From Amycolatopsis sp. DSM 110486 (lineage in GTDB: Bacteria; Actinomycetota; Actinomycetes; Mycobacteriales; Pseudonocardiaceae), in assembly GCF_019468465.1 (NCBI RefSeq), contig NZ_CP080519.1, positions 558,001 through 622,000 of the forward strand: a stretch of 64,000 nucleotides of DNA, read 5' to 3'. A program made the translations under genes and the position numbers. Below, one piece after another: positions 43,717 to 52,049 of the stretch (positions are counted from its first letter, which is position 1; each line of letters begins with the position of its first letter). The notes below the pieces were generated by a model. The model ran no database searches. It saw nothing but the letters and a program-made list of their open reading frames with translations, and was not told where the DNA came from.

Positions 43717-44241
43717 TTACTCCCCCGAGTTGGCCAGCTTCTCGGCGACTTCCCCGGCGATCGCCTCCACCAACGCCGGATCGGTGCTCGGGTCGGGTCG
43801 CACCTGGAGCACCGTGCCGTCGCGGCCGGGGACCTTGCGCTGCACGAACCACGCGCCGCCGCCGGTGCCGAAGTCGTGGCGGTGGCGTGAGCGCACGGAG
43901 CCGTCGACGCGCAGGCGCACCTGCGGCGGCACCTTGCCCGGCGCCGGCAGCCGGAACCGCACGGGCGGGCGGTCGACGACCACCATCACGACGCCGGCCT
44001 CCCCGGTCTCCTCGGACTCCGTGAGTTCGAAGACGCCCTCGGCCCACGCGGCCTTGGCCACGAGGTGCCAGTAGACCCGCCGGGGGCCGCCCTCGGTCGG
44101 AATCCACAGGCCCAGGCTGGTCACCACGAGCTCGCCGCCGCCTTCGACGCCCGCGACCGCGATCACGTTCTCGCCCGCAGCGAGCTCGCCCGGGAAGTCC
44201 GCGGGGAGTCCCCCGCCCATCAGACGGTTCAGCCAGCCCAT
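43717..44241 (-). CDS. Conserved hypothetical protein (dnaG-adjacent)
   Basis: This 174-residue protein has no signal peptide or membrane helix. It starts MGWLNRLMGGGLPADFPGEL. A beta-rich section (ELVVTSLGLWIPTEGGPRRV, YWHLVAKAAWAEGVFELTE) is followed by a helical end (DPALVEAIAGEVAEKLANSG). I do not recognise a family with known function. It is one base from the dnaG stop on the same strand and therefore is almost certainly co-transcribed with it. The arrangement is common in actinomycetes. Confidence 0.75.
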   Translation of the reverse strand: MGWLNRLMGGGLPADFPGELAAGENVIAVAGVEGGGELVVTSLGLWIPTEGGPRRVYWHLVAKAAWAEGVFELTESEETGEAGVVMVVVDRPPVRFRLPAPGKVPPQVRLRVDGSVRSRHRHDFGTGGGAWFVQRKVPGRDGTVLQVRPDPSTDPALVEAIAGEVAEKLANSGE

Positions 44242-44242
44242 G

Positions 44243-46168
44243 TCAGTCCCATCCGGACGCGGCCTGCTCGCGCAGCGACTTGCGGTACTGCTCCAGCGCG
44301 ACGAGGTCGCCGAACAGCGCGCGGTAGTCGTCGGGCGCCTCGACCGGCGAAAGCCGTTGCAGCTTCGACTTGATCTCGCCGATCTGGCGGCCGACGAGGC
44401 TCTCCTGCACTCCCGCGAGCACACCGGAGATGTAGCGCGAGTCCACTTCTCCCAAGGCGCGCAACGGTTCCACCGCCAGCTCGCTCAGCACGCGCCGCAC
44501 CGTCCCTTCCGGACAGTGCTGCGTCGCGGCGTCGAGCAGGGCCGAGCCGGTGAGCCCCGACGCCGCGCCGCCGGCCTTCAGCAACGCCAGGTGCACGGCC
44601 ACGTACGCGGGGTGCGTGAACGCCTCTTCGGGCAGCGAGTCGTACTCCGGCCCGGCGATCGCGGGCTGCTGCAGCGCGGCCTTGAGCGCCTCGCGCTGGC
44701 CCATGAACCGCGGGTCGCCGGGTGCGGGCCGCGGCAGGTCCTGCTTCTCCGGAGTCGGCTCCGGCGCGGCAGCCTGCCGGGAGGCGGGCTGACGCAGCTG
44801 CGGCGTCTGGCCGCCACGCTTGGCCGCGGTCCCGGCGGCGCCGCGCACGCGGTTCACGACCTGCGCCACGTCCTGCCAGCCGACCCACCACGCGAGCTTG
44901 GAGGCGTAGCCGTCGCGGCTCGCGCGGTCCTTGATGGCCGCGACCATCGGCACGGTCTTCTGCAGCGCCGAGACCTGGCCGTCGACCGCGTCGAGGTCGA
45001 ACTGCTTGAGCGTGCTCTTGATCACGAACTCGAACAGCGGCGTCCGGCGCGCGACGAGGTCCTTCACGGCCGCGTCGCCCTTCGCGATGCGCAGCTCGCA
45101 CGGGTCCATGCCGTCGGGCGCCACCGCGATGTAGGTCTGCCCGGCGAAGGTCTGGTCGCCCTCGAACGCCTTCAGCGCGGCCTTCTGGCCCGCCGCGTCG
45201 CCGTCGAAGGTGAAGACGATCTCGCCGCGGAAGGCGTCGTCGTCCATCATCAGCCGGCGCAGCACCTTCATGTGGTCCTCGCCGAACGCGGTGCCCGACG
45301 ACGCGACGGCCGTCGGCACGCCGGCCGCGTGCATCGCCATCACGTCGGTGTAGCCCTCGACAACCACCACCTGGTGGCGCTTCGCGATCTCGCGCTTGGC
45401 CTGGTCGAGGCCGAACATGACCTGCGACTTCTTGTAGATCTGCGTCTCGGAGGTGTTGAGGTACTTCGCCTCGATGCGGTCGTCGTCGAACAGCCGCCGC
45501 GCGCCGAAGCCCACCACGTCGTTGCCGACGTCGCGGATCGGCCACACCAGCCGCCGGTGGAAGCGGTCCATCGGGCCGCGCTGGCCCTCCTTGGACAGCC
45601 CTGCCGCAAGCAGCTCCTTGACTTCGAACCCGCGGTTGAGCAGGTTCTTCGTCAGCTTGTCCCAGCCGCCCGGGGCGTAGCCGCAGCCGAACTGCTTGGC
45701 CGCGGCGGCGTCGAACCCGCGCTCGGAGAGGAAGTCGCGCGCGGCGCGGGCCTCGTCGGTCACCAGCTGCTCGATGTAGAACTCGCTCGCCGCGCGGTGC
45801 GCCTCGATGAGTCGCGAACGCGTGCCGCGGTCGCGCTGCACGCTCCCGCCGCCGCCCTCGTAGTTCAACCGGATGCCGACGCGGTCCGCCAGCCGCTCGA
45901 CCGCCTCGACGAACGAGACGAGATCGATCTTCTGGATGAACTTGATGACGTCGCCGCCCTCGCCACAGCCGAAGCAGTGGAACGTGCCGTGAGTGGGGCG
46001 CACGTTGAACGACGGGGTCTTCTCGTTGTGGAACGGGCACAGCCCCTTCAGGCTGCCACCCCCGGCGCGCCGAAGCGCGACATACTCCCCGACGACCTCG
46101 TCAATCCGGTTGCGCTCACGCACCTCCGCGATGTCGCTCTCCCGAATCCGTCCTGCCACGGTATCCAC
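44243..46168 (-). CDS. dnaG: DNA primase
   Basis: This 641-residue replication primase has an N-terminal CHC2-type zinc finger (GLCPFHNEKTPSFNV, THGTFHCFGCGEGGD, about residues 41-72). The TOPRIM catalytic domain has VVVVEGYTDVMA and TFDGDAAG. The C-terminal part (about 480-641) serves helicase binding. The enzyme makes RNA primers for lagging-strand synthesis. I chose the GTG of VDTVAGRIRESD, with GGGAG upstream. The longer frame to 46219 lacks such a site. A GTG four codons later is an alternative. It is divergent from the ECF sigma gene. Confidence 0.95.
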   Translation of the reverse strand: MDTVAGRIRESDIAEVRERNRIDEVVGEYVALRRAGGGSLKGLCPFHNEKTPSFNVRPTHGTFHCFGCGEGGDVIKFIQKIDLVSFVEAVERLADRVGIRLNYEGGGGSVQRDRGTRSRLIEAHRAASEFYIEQLVTDEARAARDFLSERGFDAAAAKQFGCGYAPGGWDKLTKNLLNRGFEVKELLAAGLSKEGQRGPMDRFHRRLVWPIRDVGNDVVGFGARRLFDDDRIEAKYLNTSETQIYKKSQVMFGLDQAKREIAKRHQVVVVEGYTDVMAMHAAGVPTAVASSGTAFGEDHMKVLRRLMMDDDAFRGEIVFTFDGDAAGQKAALKAFEGDQTFAGQTYIAVAPDGMDPCELRIAKGDAAVKDLVARRTPLFEFVIKSTLKQFDLDAVDGQVSALQKTVPMVAAIKDRASRDGYASKLAWWVGWQDVAQVVNRVRGAAGTAAKRGGQTPQLRQPASRQAAAPEPTPEKQDLPRPAPGDPRFMGQREALKAALQQPAIAGPEYDSLPEEAFTHPAYVAVHLALLKAGGAASGLTGSALLDAATQHCPEGTVRRVLSELAVEPLRALGEVDSRYISGVLAGVQESLVGRQIGEIKSKLQRLSPVEAPDDYRALFGDLVALEQYRKSLREQAASGWD

Positions 46169-46211
46169 AATAGTTCTCCCTCCCCGGTGGCTTTGCGGCA
46201 CACTCGGCCTC

Positions 46212-47168
46212 ATGCGCACACCGACGGCACTCGACGACCTCGCTGCGGAGTTCGCCGGCCACCGCGGCCACCTGATCGGGGTGGCCTACCGGCTCACGAG
46301 CACCCGCTCGGACGCGGAGGACGCCGTGCAGGAAGCGTGGCTGCGCCTGGCCGCGCTCGACGACGCCGGGCGCGCCGGCATCCGCGACCTGCGGGCCTGG
46401 CTGACCACCGTCGTGGGCCGCATCTGCCTCGACCGGCTGCGTTCGGCGCCCGCGCGGCGCGAGCAGTACGTGGGCCAGTGGCTGCCCGAGCCGATCGTGA
46501 CGCCGTTCGGCGCGCCGGTGAGCGAGGATCCGCTCGAAGCCGCCGTGCGCGACGACGGCATCCGCATGGCCGCGCTCGTGGTGCTCGACAAGCTCACGCC
46601 CGAACAGCGCGTGGCGTTCGTGCTGCACGACGCGTTCTCCGTGCCGTTCGCGGAGGTCGCCGGGATCCTCGGCTGTTCGCCCGACGCCGCCCGCCAGCAC
46701 GGCTCCCGGGCCCGGCGCGCGCTCGAGAGCGCCGACCCGCCGCCGCGCGCCGAGCTCACGGAGCAGCAGCAGGTGCTGGAGAAGTTCGTGACCGCGCTGC
46801 TGGCCGGCGACATCCGGGCGATGGCGAAGGTGCTGCACCCGGACGTCGTGCTCATCGGCGACTCCGATGGCAAGGGCCGCACCACGCGCCAGATCATGGT
46901 GGGCGCCGACAAGCTGTCGCGCTTCTTCCTGGGCCTGATCCAGAAGTACGAGCCCGGCGTGATCAGCCGCGGCGCCCCGATCCTCGTCAACGGCGACCTC
47001 GGCCTCTGGCTCCCGCCGATGCCCGGGCACGACGGGTTCCTCTCCGTCGACGAGCACGTGCAGTCCATGAGCCTGCGCGACGGCCGCATCGTGGCCATCT
47101 ACGACATCGTGAACCCCGACAAGCTCACGCACATCACGCGTCCCGAGTCGGCGGACTCGAGCGACTGA
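46212..47168 (+). CDS. ECF41-type RNA polymerase sigma factor with SnoaL-like C-terminal domain
   Basis: This 318-residue protein has sigma-2 (LIGVAYRLTSTRSDAEDAVQ) and sigma-4 (LTPEQRVAFVLHDAFSVPFA) regions. After these comes a fused SnoaL-like domain of about 110 residues. The three marks of the ECF41 group are all present: WLPEP (QYVGQWLPEPIV), a variant of the DGGGR motif (GDSDGKGR) and NPDKL (VNPDKLTHI). In this group the C-terminal extension regulates activity instead of a separate anti-sigma. The typical ECF41 partner, a carboxymuconolactone decarboxylase, lies two genes away at 48113. Confidence 0.92.
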   Translation: MRTPTALDDLAAEFAGHRGHLIGVAYRLTSTRSDAEDAVQEAWLRLAALDDAGRAGIRDLRAWLTTVVGRICLDRLRSAPARREQYVGQWLPEPIVTPFGAPVSEDPLEAAVRDDGIRMAALVVLDKLTPEQRVAFVLHDAFSVPFAEVAGILGCSPDAARQHGSRARRALESADPPPRAELTEQQQVLEKFVTALLAGDIRAMAKVLHPDVVLIGDSDGKGRTTRQIMVGADKLSRFFLGLIQKYEPGVISRGAPILVNGDLGLWLPPMPGHDGFLSVDEHVQSMSLRDGRIVAIYDIVNPDKLTHITRPESADSSD

Positions 47169-47181
47169 GCGTCATCAGGCT

Positions 47182-48048
47182 TCAGGCGTCTCGCGTCCGG
47201 TCCAGCCGCTCGGGAAGGCGCCGGAAACCGGCCGACTCGTAGGTGGCGACGGCGGCGCCACGGGAGCTCGGGGTGCAGACCAGCGCGCTCGACGAACCCA
47301 GCTTCTTGAGCTCGGCCGCCGCGGCGACGCAGATCATCCGGCCGTAGCCGCGCCCGCGATGGTCGGCGTGGACGCCCATCGGTTCGAGCAACCCCGGCTT
47401 CCCCGGACCGGCCGACCAGACCGTCACCCCCGCCACCCGAACGCCTTCGCCGTCGCGAGCGAGCAGGCACCGCGCGTCGGTGTACGGCAACCCGGCCGTC
47501 ATCGCGCGCCACAGCTCGTCGGTGAACCGCGGGCGGCCCCACGCCGACCGGTGGACGGCGGTGAACTCGGACCCCTGCCCCGGGCCGACGACCTCGACGC
47601 GCAAACCCGGTTGGTCCACCGGCCCCGTGAGGTCGCGGCGCAACGGCGTCCACGGCTCGCCGGCGCTCCAGCCGGCCTCGGACAGCAACTCTTGCACCCG
47701 GGTGCCGTCCGGTGCCTCGACGGAGGCCTTTCCCGCCGGCAGGACGCCACGTCGTGGTTCGGACACGTCCGCGACGACCTGGTGAGCCAGCTCCTCCTCG
47801 CGCCAGGCCGAGGGCGCGACAGTCATCCGCACCACGTCGGGACTGTCCAGGAACCCGATGGCCAGAAGCTGTCCGTCCCGGCTCCAGGTCCGCAGGGCTG
47901 CCGCCATCGCGTCGGCGCCGAACTGCCAGTACCAGCCCAGGTCGCCAGGGTGCAGCTGGATCGGCGCGGCGTCGCTCTGCCAGTCGCGAAGGGCGCGGAC
48001 GACGTCGCCGAGCCGGCCGGCGTCCGGTGTGCTCAGTTCGATGGCCAC
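47182..48048 (-). CDS. GNAT-family N-acetyltransferase
   Basis: This 288-residue protein probably contains two GNAT units, of which only the C-terminal has a clear acetyl-CoA site (LEPMGVHADHRGRGYGRMIC, about residues 222-241). The end TPSSRGAAVATYESAGFRRL is typical. It starts at a GTG. The substrate is unknown. It lies between the ECF41 sigma gene and the decarboxylase gene, on the same strand as the latter and 64 bp downstream of it. It may belong to the same ECF41-controlled unit. Confidence 0.82.
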   Translation of the reverse strand: MAIELSTPDAGRLGDVVRALRDWQSDAAPIQLHPGDLGWYWQFGADAMAAALRTWSRDGQLLAIGFLDSPDVVRMTVAPSAWREEELAHQVVADVSEPRRGVLPAGKASVEAPDGTRVQELLSEAGWSAGEPWTPLRRDLTGPVDQPGLRVEVVGPGQGSEFTAVHRSAWGRPRFTDELWRAMTAGLPYTDARCLLARDGEGVRVAGVTVWSAGPGKPGLLEPMGVHADHRGRGYGRMICVAAAAELKKLGSSSALVCTPSSRGAAVATYESAGFRRLPERLDRTRDA

Positions 48049-48112
48049 GGTGGTGATGAAACACCTTCAGCCCGGAGCGGGCACTCGAATTGTCGGGCCG
48101 GGCACCTCGCTG

Positions 48113-48679
48113 TCACGGCATCGGCACCCGGCACGCGTCGCCCGAGGTGAAGCCCTGGTCGACGATGCCGAGCGCGCTGTTCATCCGCGCGCGGGAGTTC
48201 TCGAGCGCGATCTGATAGGTCAGCTCCAGCACGCCGGCGCGGCCGAACTCGGCTTCGAGCTCGGCCACCTGCTCGTCGGTCACGCTCACCTGCGCGCCCG
48301 ACATCGCGTCGGCGTAGGCCACGGCCAGCCGCTCGGCGCGCGAGAACGCGGGCGAGGTCGCGTAGTCGTCGATGTGGCGCAGCCGCTCGATGTCGAGGCC
48401 TTCGTGGCGCTGCAGCATCCTGCCGAAGTCCACGCACCACGAGCACCCGATCCGCGTGGCGACGCGGTACACCGCCAGCTCGCGCACGTTGGCGGGCAGC
48501 CGCTTCGACGCCTTCTCGGCCATCAGCTCGTGGACCACGGTCGCGCGCAGCAGCCCCGGGTTGTGGGCGATCACGGCCATCGGCTCGGGCACGGCGCCGA
48601 AGCGCTTTCCGGCGAACCGGTAGAGCAGCTTCAGCAGCGGGCCGGCCTCGGTGGTGCGCTTCGCCGGGATGCGGGGCAT
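48113..48679 (-). CDS. Carboxymuconolactone decarboxylase (AhpD-like) family protein
   Basis: This 188-residue protein has the CxxC redox pair in TRIGCSWCVDFGRML (about residues 77-91) and the surrounding helices of AhpD/CMD proteins (NVRELAVYRVATRI, DIERLRHIDDYATSPAFSRA). The ATG has AGGAG upstream. It is the classical genomic partner of ECF41 sigma factors, and the sigma gene lies close by. A near-consensus ECF41 promoter stands 33 bp upstream. A peroxidase-like or thiol-redox function is inferred from the family. Confidence 0.88.
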   Translation of the reverse strand: MPRIPAKRTTEAGPLLKLLYRFAGKRFGAVPEPMAVIAHNPGLLRATVVHELMAEKASKRLPANVRELAVYRVATRIGCSWCVDFGRMLQRHEGLDIERLRHIDDYATSPAFSRAERLAVAYADAMSGAQVSVTDEQVAELEAEFGRAGVLELTYQIALENSRARMNSALGIVDQGFTSGDACRVPMP

Positions 48680-48711
48680 GGTCGTCTCCTCTTCGTCGGT
48701 GCTGACGGAGG

Positions 48712-48738
48712 AACGAGACGGGCCGCGCGGATGTGACA
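48712..48738 (-). promoter_or_regulatory. Predicted ECF41 promoter of the decarboxylase gene
   Basis: On the minus strand the -35 element TGTCACA (48732-48738) and CGTT (48712-48715) are separated by exactly 16 bp. The published ECF41 consensus is TGTCACA-N16-CGTC, so only the last base differs. The -10 lies 33 bp before the decarboxylase ATG and leaves room for the AGGAG ribosome-binding site. Confidence 0.75.
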
Positions 48739-48866
48739 GTGGACCGTCAGCGTCAACGCCAGTAGTCCGGCCGCCACCAGTACAGCGAGGTGCGATCGGC
48801 CGGCCACGGCTCATCGCTGACATCCCGAGGCCCCCCACAGCACGGGCACGGGTACTGGGCCATCGG

Positions 48867-50699
48867 CTAGCGGCGGGCCGTGACCGCACGCACGTCCCAG
48901 ATCCACACCCCGTCGACGAACTGCGCGGGTTTGCGCAGCAGCAGCTCGACGGTGGCGCGGTACGCGTCGGCGTGCTCGCGCGGGATGAGGACAAGGACGC
49001 TGGCGTTCCAGTAGCGCAGGTCCTTGATCGTCTGGTCGCGGTCGGCGTCGGTGACGGGCTGGACCTCGCCGGAGTCGCGGACGCGGTCGAGGAGGGTGGA
49101 CGTGGGGACCTGGTAGGAGCCGTAGCGGCCGCGTTTGTCGTCGGGGCCGCTCGGCCCGACGAAGTAGCCCTCGGGCATCGCGTAGCCCAGGCCGGCGTCC
49201 ATCTGCCAGTGCAGCGGCTCCGACTCGCCCGAGCCGGGCAGCGGGACGGGCACCACGGTGCCGCCGGGGGCGACGTAGGTGCGCCAAGTGCCGTCGGCGA
49301 AGAAGGCCGGCGTGGGCGGGCGGTCCTTGACCAGCAGCTGCGTCGGCGCGATCGGGAGGAGCACGGCGATCACCGCGCCCACCCAGAGCAGGCGCAGGGG
49401 CAGCCGGTGCTTGCCCTCTTCCGGATCCGGCAGGGTCTCGGCCGTCGCGAACACGCGCTCGGTGGCGATCGCCAGCAGCGCGCCGATCGCGGGCACGCAT
49501 GCCATCGCCAGGCGCGACTCCAGCAGCGACTCGAACAGCGGCAGGTCCGCCAGCAGCTTCCACGGCCCGGCCACGCCGGTGTCCACGTGCACCGCCATGA
49601 GCTCGACGCCCATCGACAGCCACGCCATGAGGAACATCGCGATCGCGAGCGAGCGCGCGACGGCCTCGCGCCACAGCCAGATCGTGACCACGACCATGAG
49701 CGCGATGAGCGGCCAGCCGAAGAACGCGTTCTCCTCGGTGCGGTTGATCGACACGTCGGCCGCGGCGTCGGGCTGGCCGGCGATCGACTGCGTGGCGAAC
49801 CGCGTGAACGCGGCGAGGTCGTTGCCGACCGGGCCGTGCTCCAGGCCGGAGTAGCTCTGCGGGCCGAAGAACTGCCACCACAGCGGGAAAACCACCAGCA
49901 CACCGGTGATCACCACGGCCAGCCCGCCGCCGAGCAGCAGCGGCCGCACCATCGCCTTGATCTCCCGCGGGCGCGACGCGAGGTACGCGACGGCGAAGAT
50001 CACGAAGCCCAGCGCGAAGATCAGCAGCGGCTCTTCGCCGAGGAAGATCTGGTACGCGGTGAGCACGCCGAGCCAGATCCCGTTGCGCACGAGCTTGCGG
50101 CCCTGCGCCAGGTGGATCACCTTGAGCGCCAGGAACGGCAGCACGAACCACGCGACGAAGTTCGGGTGCGCGTTGCCGTGCGAGATCATCGACGGCGCGA
50201 ACCCGGCCACCGCGCCGCCGATCGCCGCCGCCGCGCGGTGGCGCACGAGGTGGCGCGAGAACACCCAGTACCAGGCAGCCGCGGTGCCGGCGAGGCTGCC
50301 GGTGAGCGCGATGGCCCACGTGACCGTGGGGCCGAAGGCTAGCGTGATCGGCGTGAGCGGGATCCCGACGCCGAGCATGGCCGTGTTGGCCATCATGTTC
50401 ACGCCGAGCGGGTAGTTCTGCAGGTCCGAGTTGAGCGGGTTCTGCAGGTGCAGCACGGACTTCGCGGTGACGTCGAAGAACCACTCCCACAGGTTCTGGT
50501 CCGACGCGCTGTTCCACAGGTAGCCCGTGCCCAGGTCGTCCCAGAGGCCGCCGTACAGGATGAACGCGAACGCGACGAAGGCCGCCATGATGCCGGCGTC
50601 GGCCCAAGACGGGCGCAGCTTCGGCGTGGCGGCGGGCGCGGACGGCCCGGGAACGGCGGGGATCAGTTCGGTCCTCGCTTCCGGTTGGAAAAGACTCAC
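48867..50699 (-). CDS. Large polytopic membrane protein, GT-C glycosyltransferase-like
   Basis: This 610-residue integral membrane protein has about 11-12 hydrophobic helices, from AGIMAAFVAFAFILYGGL near the N-terminus to WVGAVIAVLLPIAP. A soluble extracytoplasmic C-terminal domain (about residues 430-610) follows. The first external loop contains SASDQNLWEWFF, with an acidic pair as in GT-C lipid-linked sugar transferases. The family is not certain. The GTG overlaps the stop of the serpin gene by one base (TAGTG), so the two are co-translated. Transfer of sugars from polyprenyl carriers to the cell wall would be a reasonable guess. Confidence 0.65.
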   Translation of the reverse strand: MSLFQPEARTELIPAVPGPSAPAATPKLRPSWADAGIMAAFVAFAFILYGGLWDDLGTGYLWNSASDQNLWEWFFDVTAKSVLHLQNPLNSDLQNYPLGVNMMANTAMLGVGIPLTPITLAFGPTVTWAIALTGSLAGTAAAWYWVFSRHLVRHRAAAAIGGAVAGFAPSMISHGNAHPNFVAWFVLPFLALKVIHLAQGRKLVRNGIWLGVLTAYQIFLGEEPLLIFALGFVIFAVAYLASRPREIKAMVRPLLLGGGLAVVITGVLVVFPLWWQFFGPQSYSGLEHGPVGNDLAAFTRFATQSIAGQPDAAADVSINRTEENAFFGWPLIALMVVVTIWLWREAVARSLAIAMFLMAWLSMGVELMAVHVDTGVAGPWKLLADLPLFESLLESRLAMACVPAIGALLAIATERVFATAETLPDPEEGKHRLPLRLLWVGAVIAVLLPIAPTQLLVKDRPPTPAFFADGTWRTYVAPGGTVVPVPLPGSGESEPLHWQMDAGLGYAMPEGYFVGPSGPDDKRGRYGSYQVPTSTLLDRVRDSGEVQPVTDADRDQTIKDLRYWNASVLVLIPREHADAYRATVELLLRKPAQFVDGVWIWDVRAVTARR

Positions 50700-51787
50700 T
50701 ACGGGCGCACCACCCGCGCGAAGAAGTACACCGCGCCGGTGCCGGCGTGCCGGACGAGCAGGAGGAACGGCCGGTCCACCGCGACTTCGAGCGGCTCGGC
50801 CGTGGACAGGGACAACGTGCGCATCTGGATCGCCGTGGCGGCCGCGCCTTCGAGGCCCTGCTCGTCGAGGCGCAGCACGGCCTGGTGCACCACGCTGTCG
50901 ACCCACAGCGGGCGCGCGGCGGTGAGCCCGGTGAGATCGGCGTCGGTGGTGAACACCTCGTGCACGCCGAGCGCGTGCAGGGCGCCGTCGAGGTCGGTGC
51001 GGACGTCGAGCTTGATCTTGGGCAGCGAGAGACGCACCTTGCGGCGTTTCGGGCCGTCGAGGAGCTGCTTGAGGTTCCGCGTGTCGAGCGCGGCTTCGGC
51101 GGGTGCGAGGTCGCCGTCCGGGAGCAGGACGACGGCTTCGACGCCGCCTTGCGCGGGGAGGCTCACGACCTGCCAGCCGCCGGCGTGGTGGTAGCCGACG
51201 GTCTCTTCGAGGTGCATGGTCGGCACTCGGCGGGTCGCCCCTGGGCTGTGGAAGTCGGCGCGGGCGGTGGCGCCGTCGGGGAACGGGTGGCGCCAGGCGG
51301 TCTTGAGGTAGAGCGCGTTGACGAGGCTGGCGCGGGTGTCGGCGCTGATCGTGCCCGAGGGCAGCAGCTCCGGGATCAGGCCGTGGGTGATCCGGTCGAC
51401 ATCGGTGTTGATCAGCCCGCGCGCGGCTTCGGGGTCGGTGGTGAAGGGCGCGGTCTCGGCTTTGCCGCCGGGCCACGTGACGAGCTGGTCGAGGAAGGCG
51501 CTCTCGACGGTGATGGCGTCGGACGCCCACAGCGTGTTGGCCACGGCCAGCTGGGCTTCGTCGCCGAGCGCCGCGGCGTCGCGCAGCACCGTGGCGTGCG
51601 CGTCCAGGTCGGCGTCGCTGGTGGCCAGGAGCTTGCGCAGCTCCTCGGCGGTCCGCCCCCGCGCCGCCCGGGCCGCCAGGCCCAGCGCGCTGGCCACTGA
51701 GTACGGCGAAAAACACGCGTCACCCCCACCCGCCGCGGCGGTGCGTCCCAGGGCGAGCGTGAAGTCCAAGTGGCTGTCCACGGCCAT
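50699..51787 (-). CDS. Serpin-family protein
   Basis: This 362-residue protein has the complete serpin fold: N-terminal SPYSVASALGLAARAARG, the breach segment LVNALYLKTAWRHPFPDG, and the hinge HQAVLRLDEQGLEGAAATAI (about residues 307-326). The reactive-centre loop QMRTLSLSTAE comes next, and the C-terminal FLLLVRHAGTGAVYFFARV ends the protein. The small residues of the hinge suggest an inhibitory serpin. There is no signal peptide, so it acts in the cytoplasm or leaves by another route. Serpins are uncommon in bacteria. It is one base from the membrane protein gene and in the same operon. Confidence 0.92.
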   Translation of the reverse strand: MAVDSHLDFTLALGRTAAAGGGDACFSPYSVASALGLAARAARGRTAEELRKLLATSDADLDAHATVLRDAAALGDEAQLAVANTLWASDAITVESAFLDQLVTWPGGKAETAPFTTDPEAARGLINTDVDRITHGLIPELLPSGTISADTRASLVNALYLKTAWRHPFPDGATARADFHSPGATRRVPTMHLEETVGYHHAGGWQVVSLPAQGGVEAVVLLPDGDLAPAEAALDTRNLKQLLDGPKRRKVRLSLPKIKLDVRTDLDGALHALGVHEVFTTDADLTGLTAARPLWVDSVVHQAVLRLDEQGLEGAAATAIQMRTLSLSTAEPLEVAVDRPFLLLVRHAGTGAVYFFARVVRP

Positions 51788-51893
51788 GCGGCGACCGTAC
51801 CCGACCGGGTGGTTCCGGCGGCACGGAACCGATCAGCCGAAGCCTCGCCTCCCCCACTCGGGCTCCGCTTCTCCCCTCCGACCGGCCGCAGCA

Positions 51894-51942
51894 CCCCAAT
51901 GTGGCGTTCGGTGCGTTGAGCGCAACCAACGCCACATTGGGG
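51894..51942. repeat. Palindromic intergenic repeat, 15-bp perfect arms
   Basis: CCCCAATGTGGCGTT and AACGCCACATTGGGG flank a 19-base loop that itself is partly self-complementary (GTTGAGCGCAAC). It sits between dgt and serpin, in non-coding DNA. A shorter fragment (GCGCCACATTG) appears near 33990. The structure looks like a REP-type dispersed element. Spread in the genome was not tested. Confidence 0.75.
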
Positions 51943-51995
51943 GTGGGGTTGGCAGGACTGCGAAGGCCGTCGGCAAGCGGAGCGCAGAGGGCAGG

Positions 51996-52025
51996 GCGGT
52001 GGTCAAGAAGGCGGTGGTCAAGAAG
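51996..52025. repeat. Two tandem copies of a 15-bp sequence
   Basis: GCGGTGGTCAAGAAG occurs at 51996-52010 and 52011-52025. It lies 25 bp downstream of the dgt stop (minus strand). A partial third copy (GCGGATGGTC) follows. Confidence 0.8.
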
Positions 52026-52049
52026 GCGGATGGTCGAGACAGCGGCAGG

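Noticed and set aside
44240..47242. A 1000-residue plus-strand open frame opposite dnaG
   Set aside because: It is the GC-biased antisense shadow of dnaG. Its translation is Arg/Ala/Leu-rich without any domain, while the minus strand encodes a complete primase.
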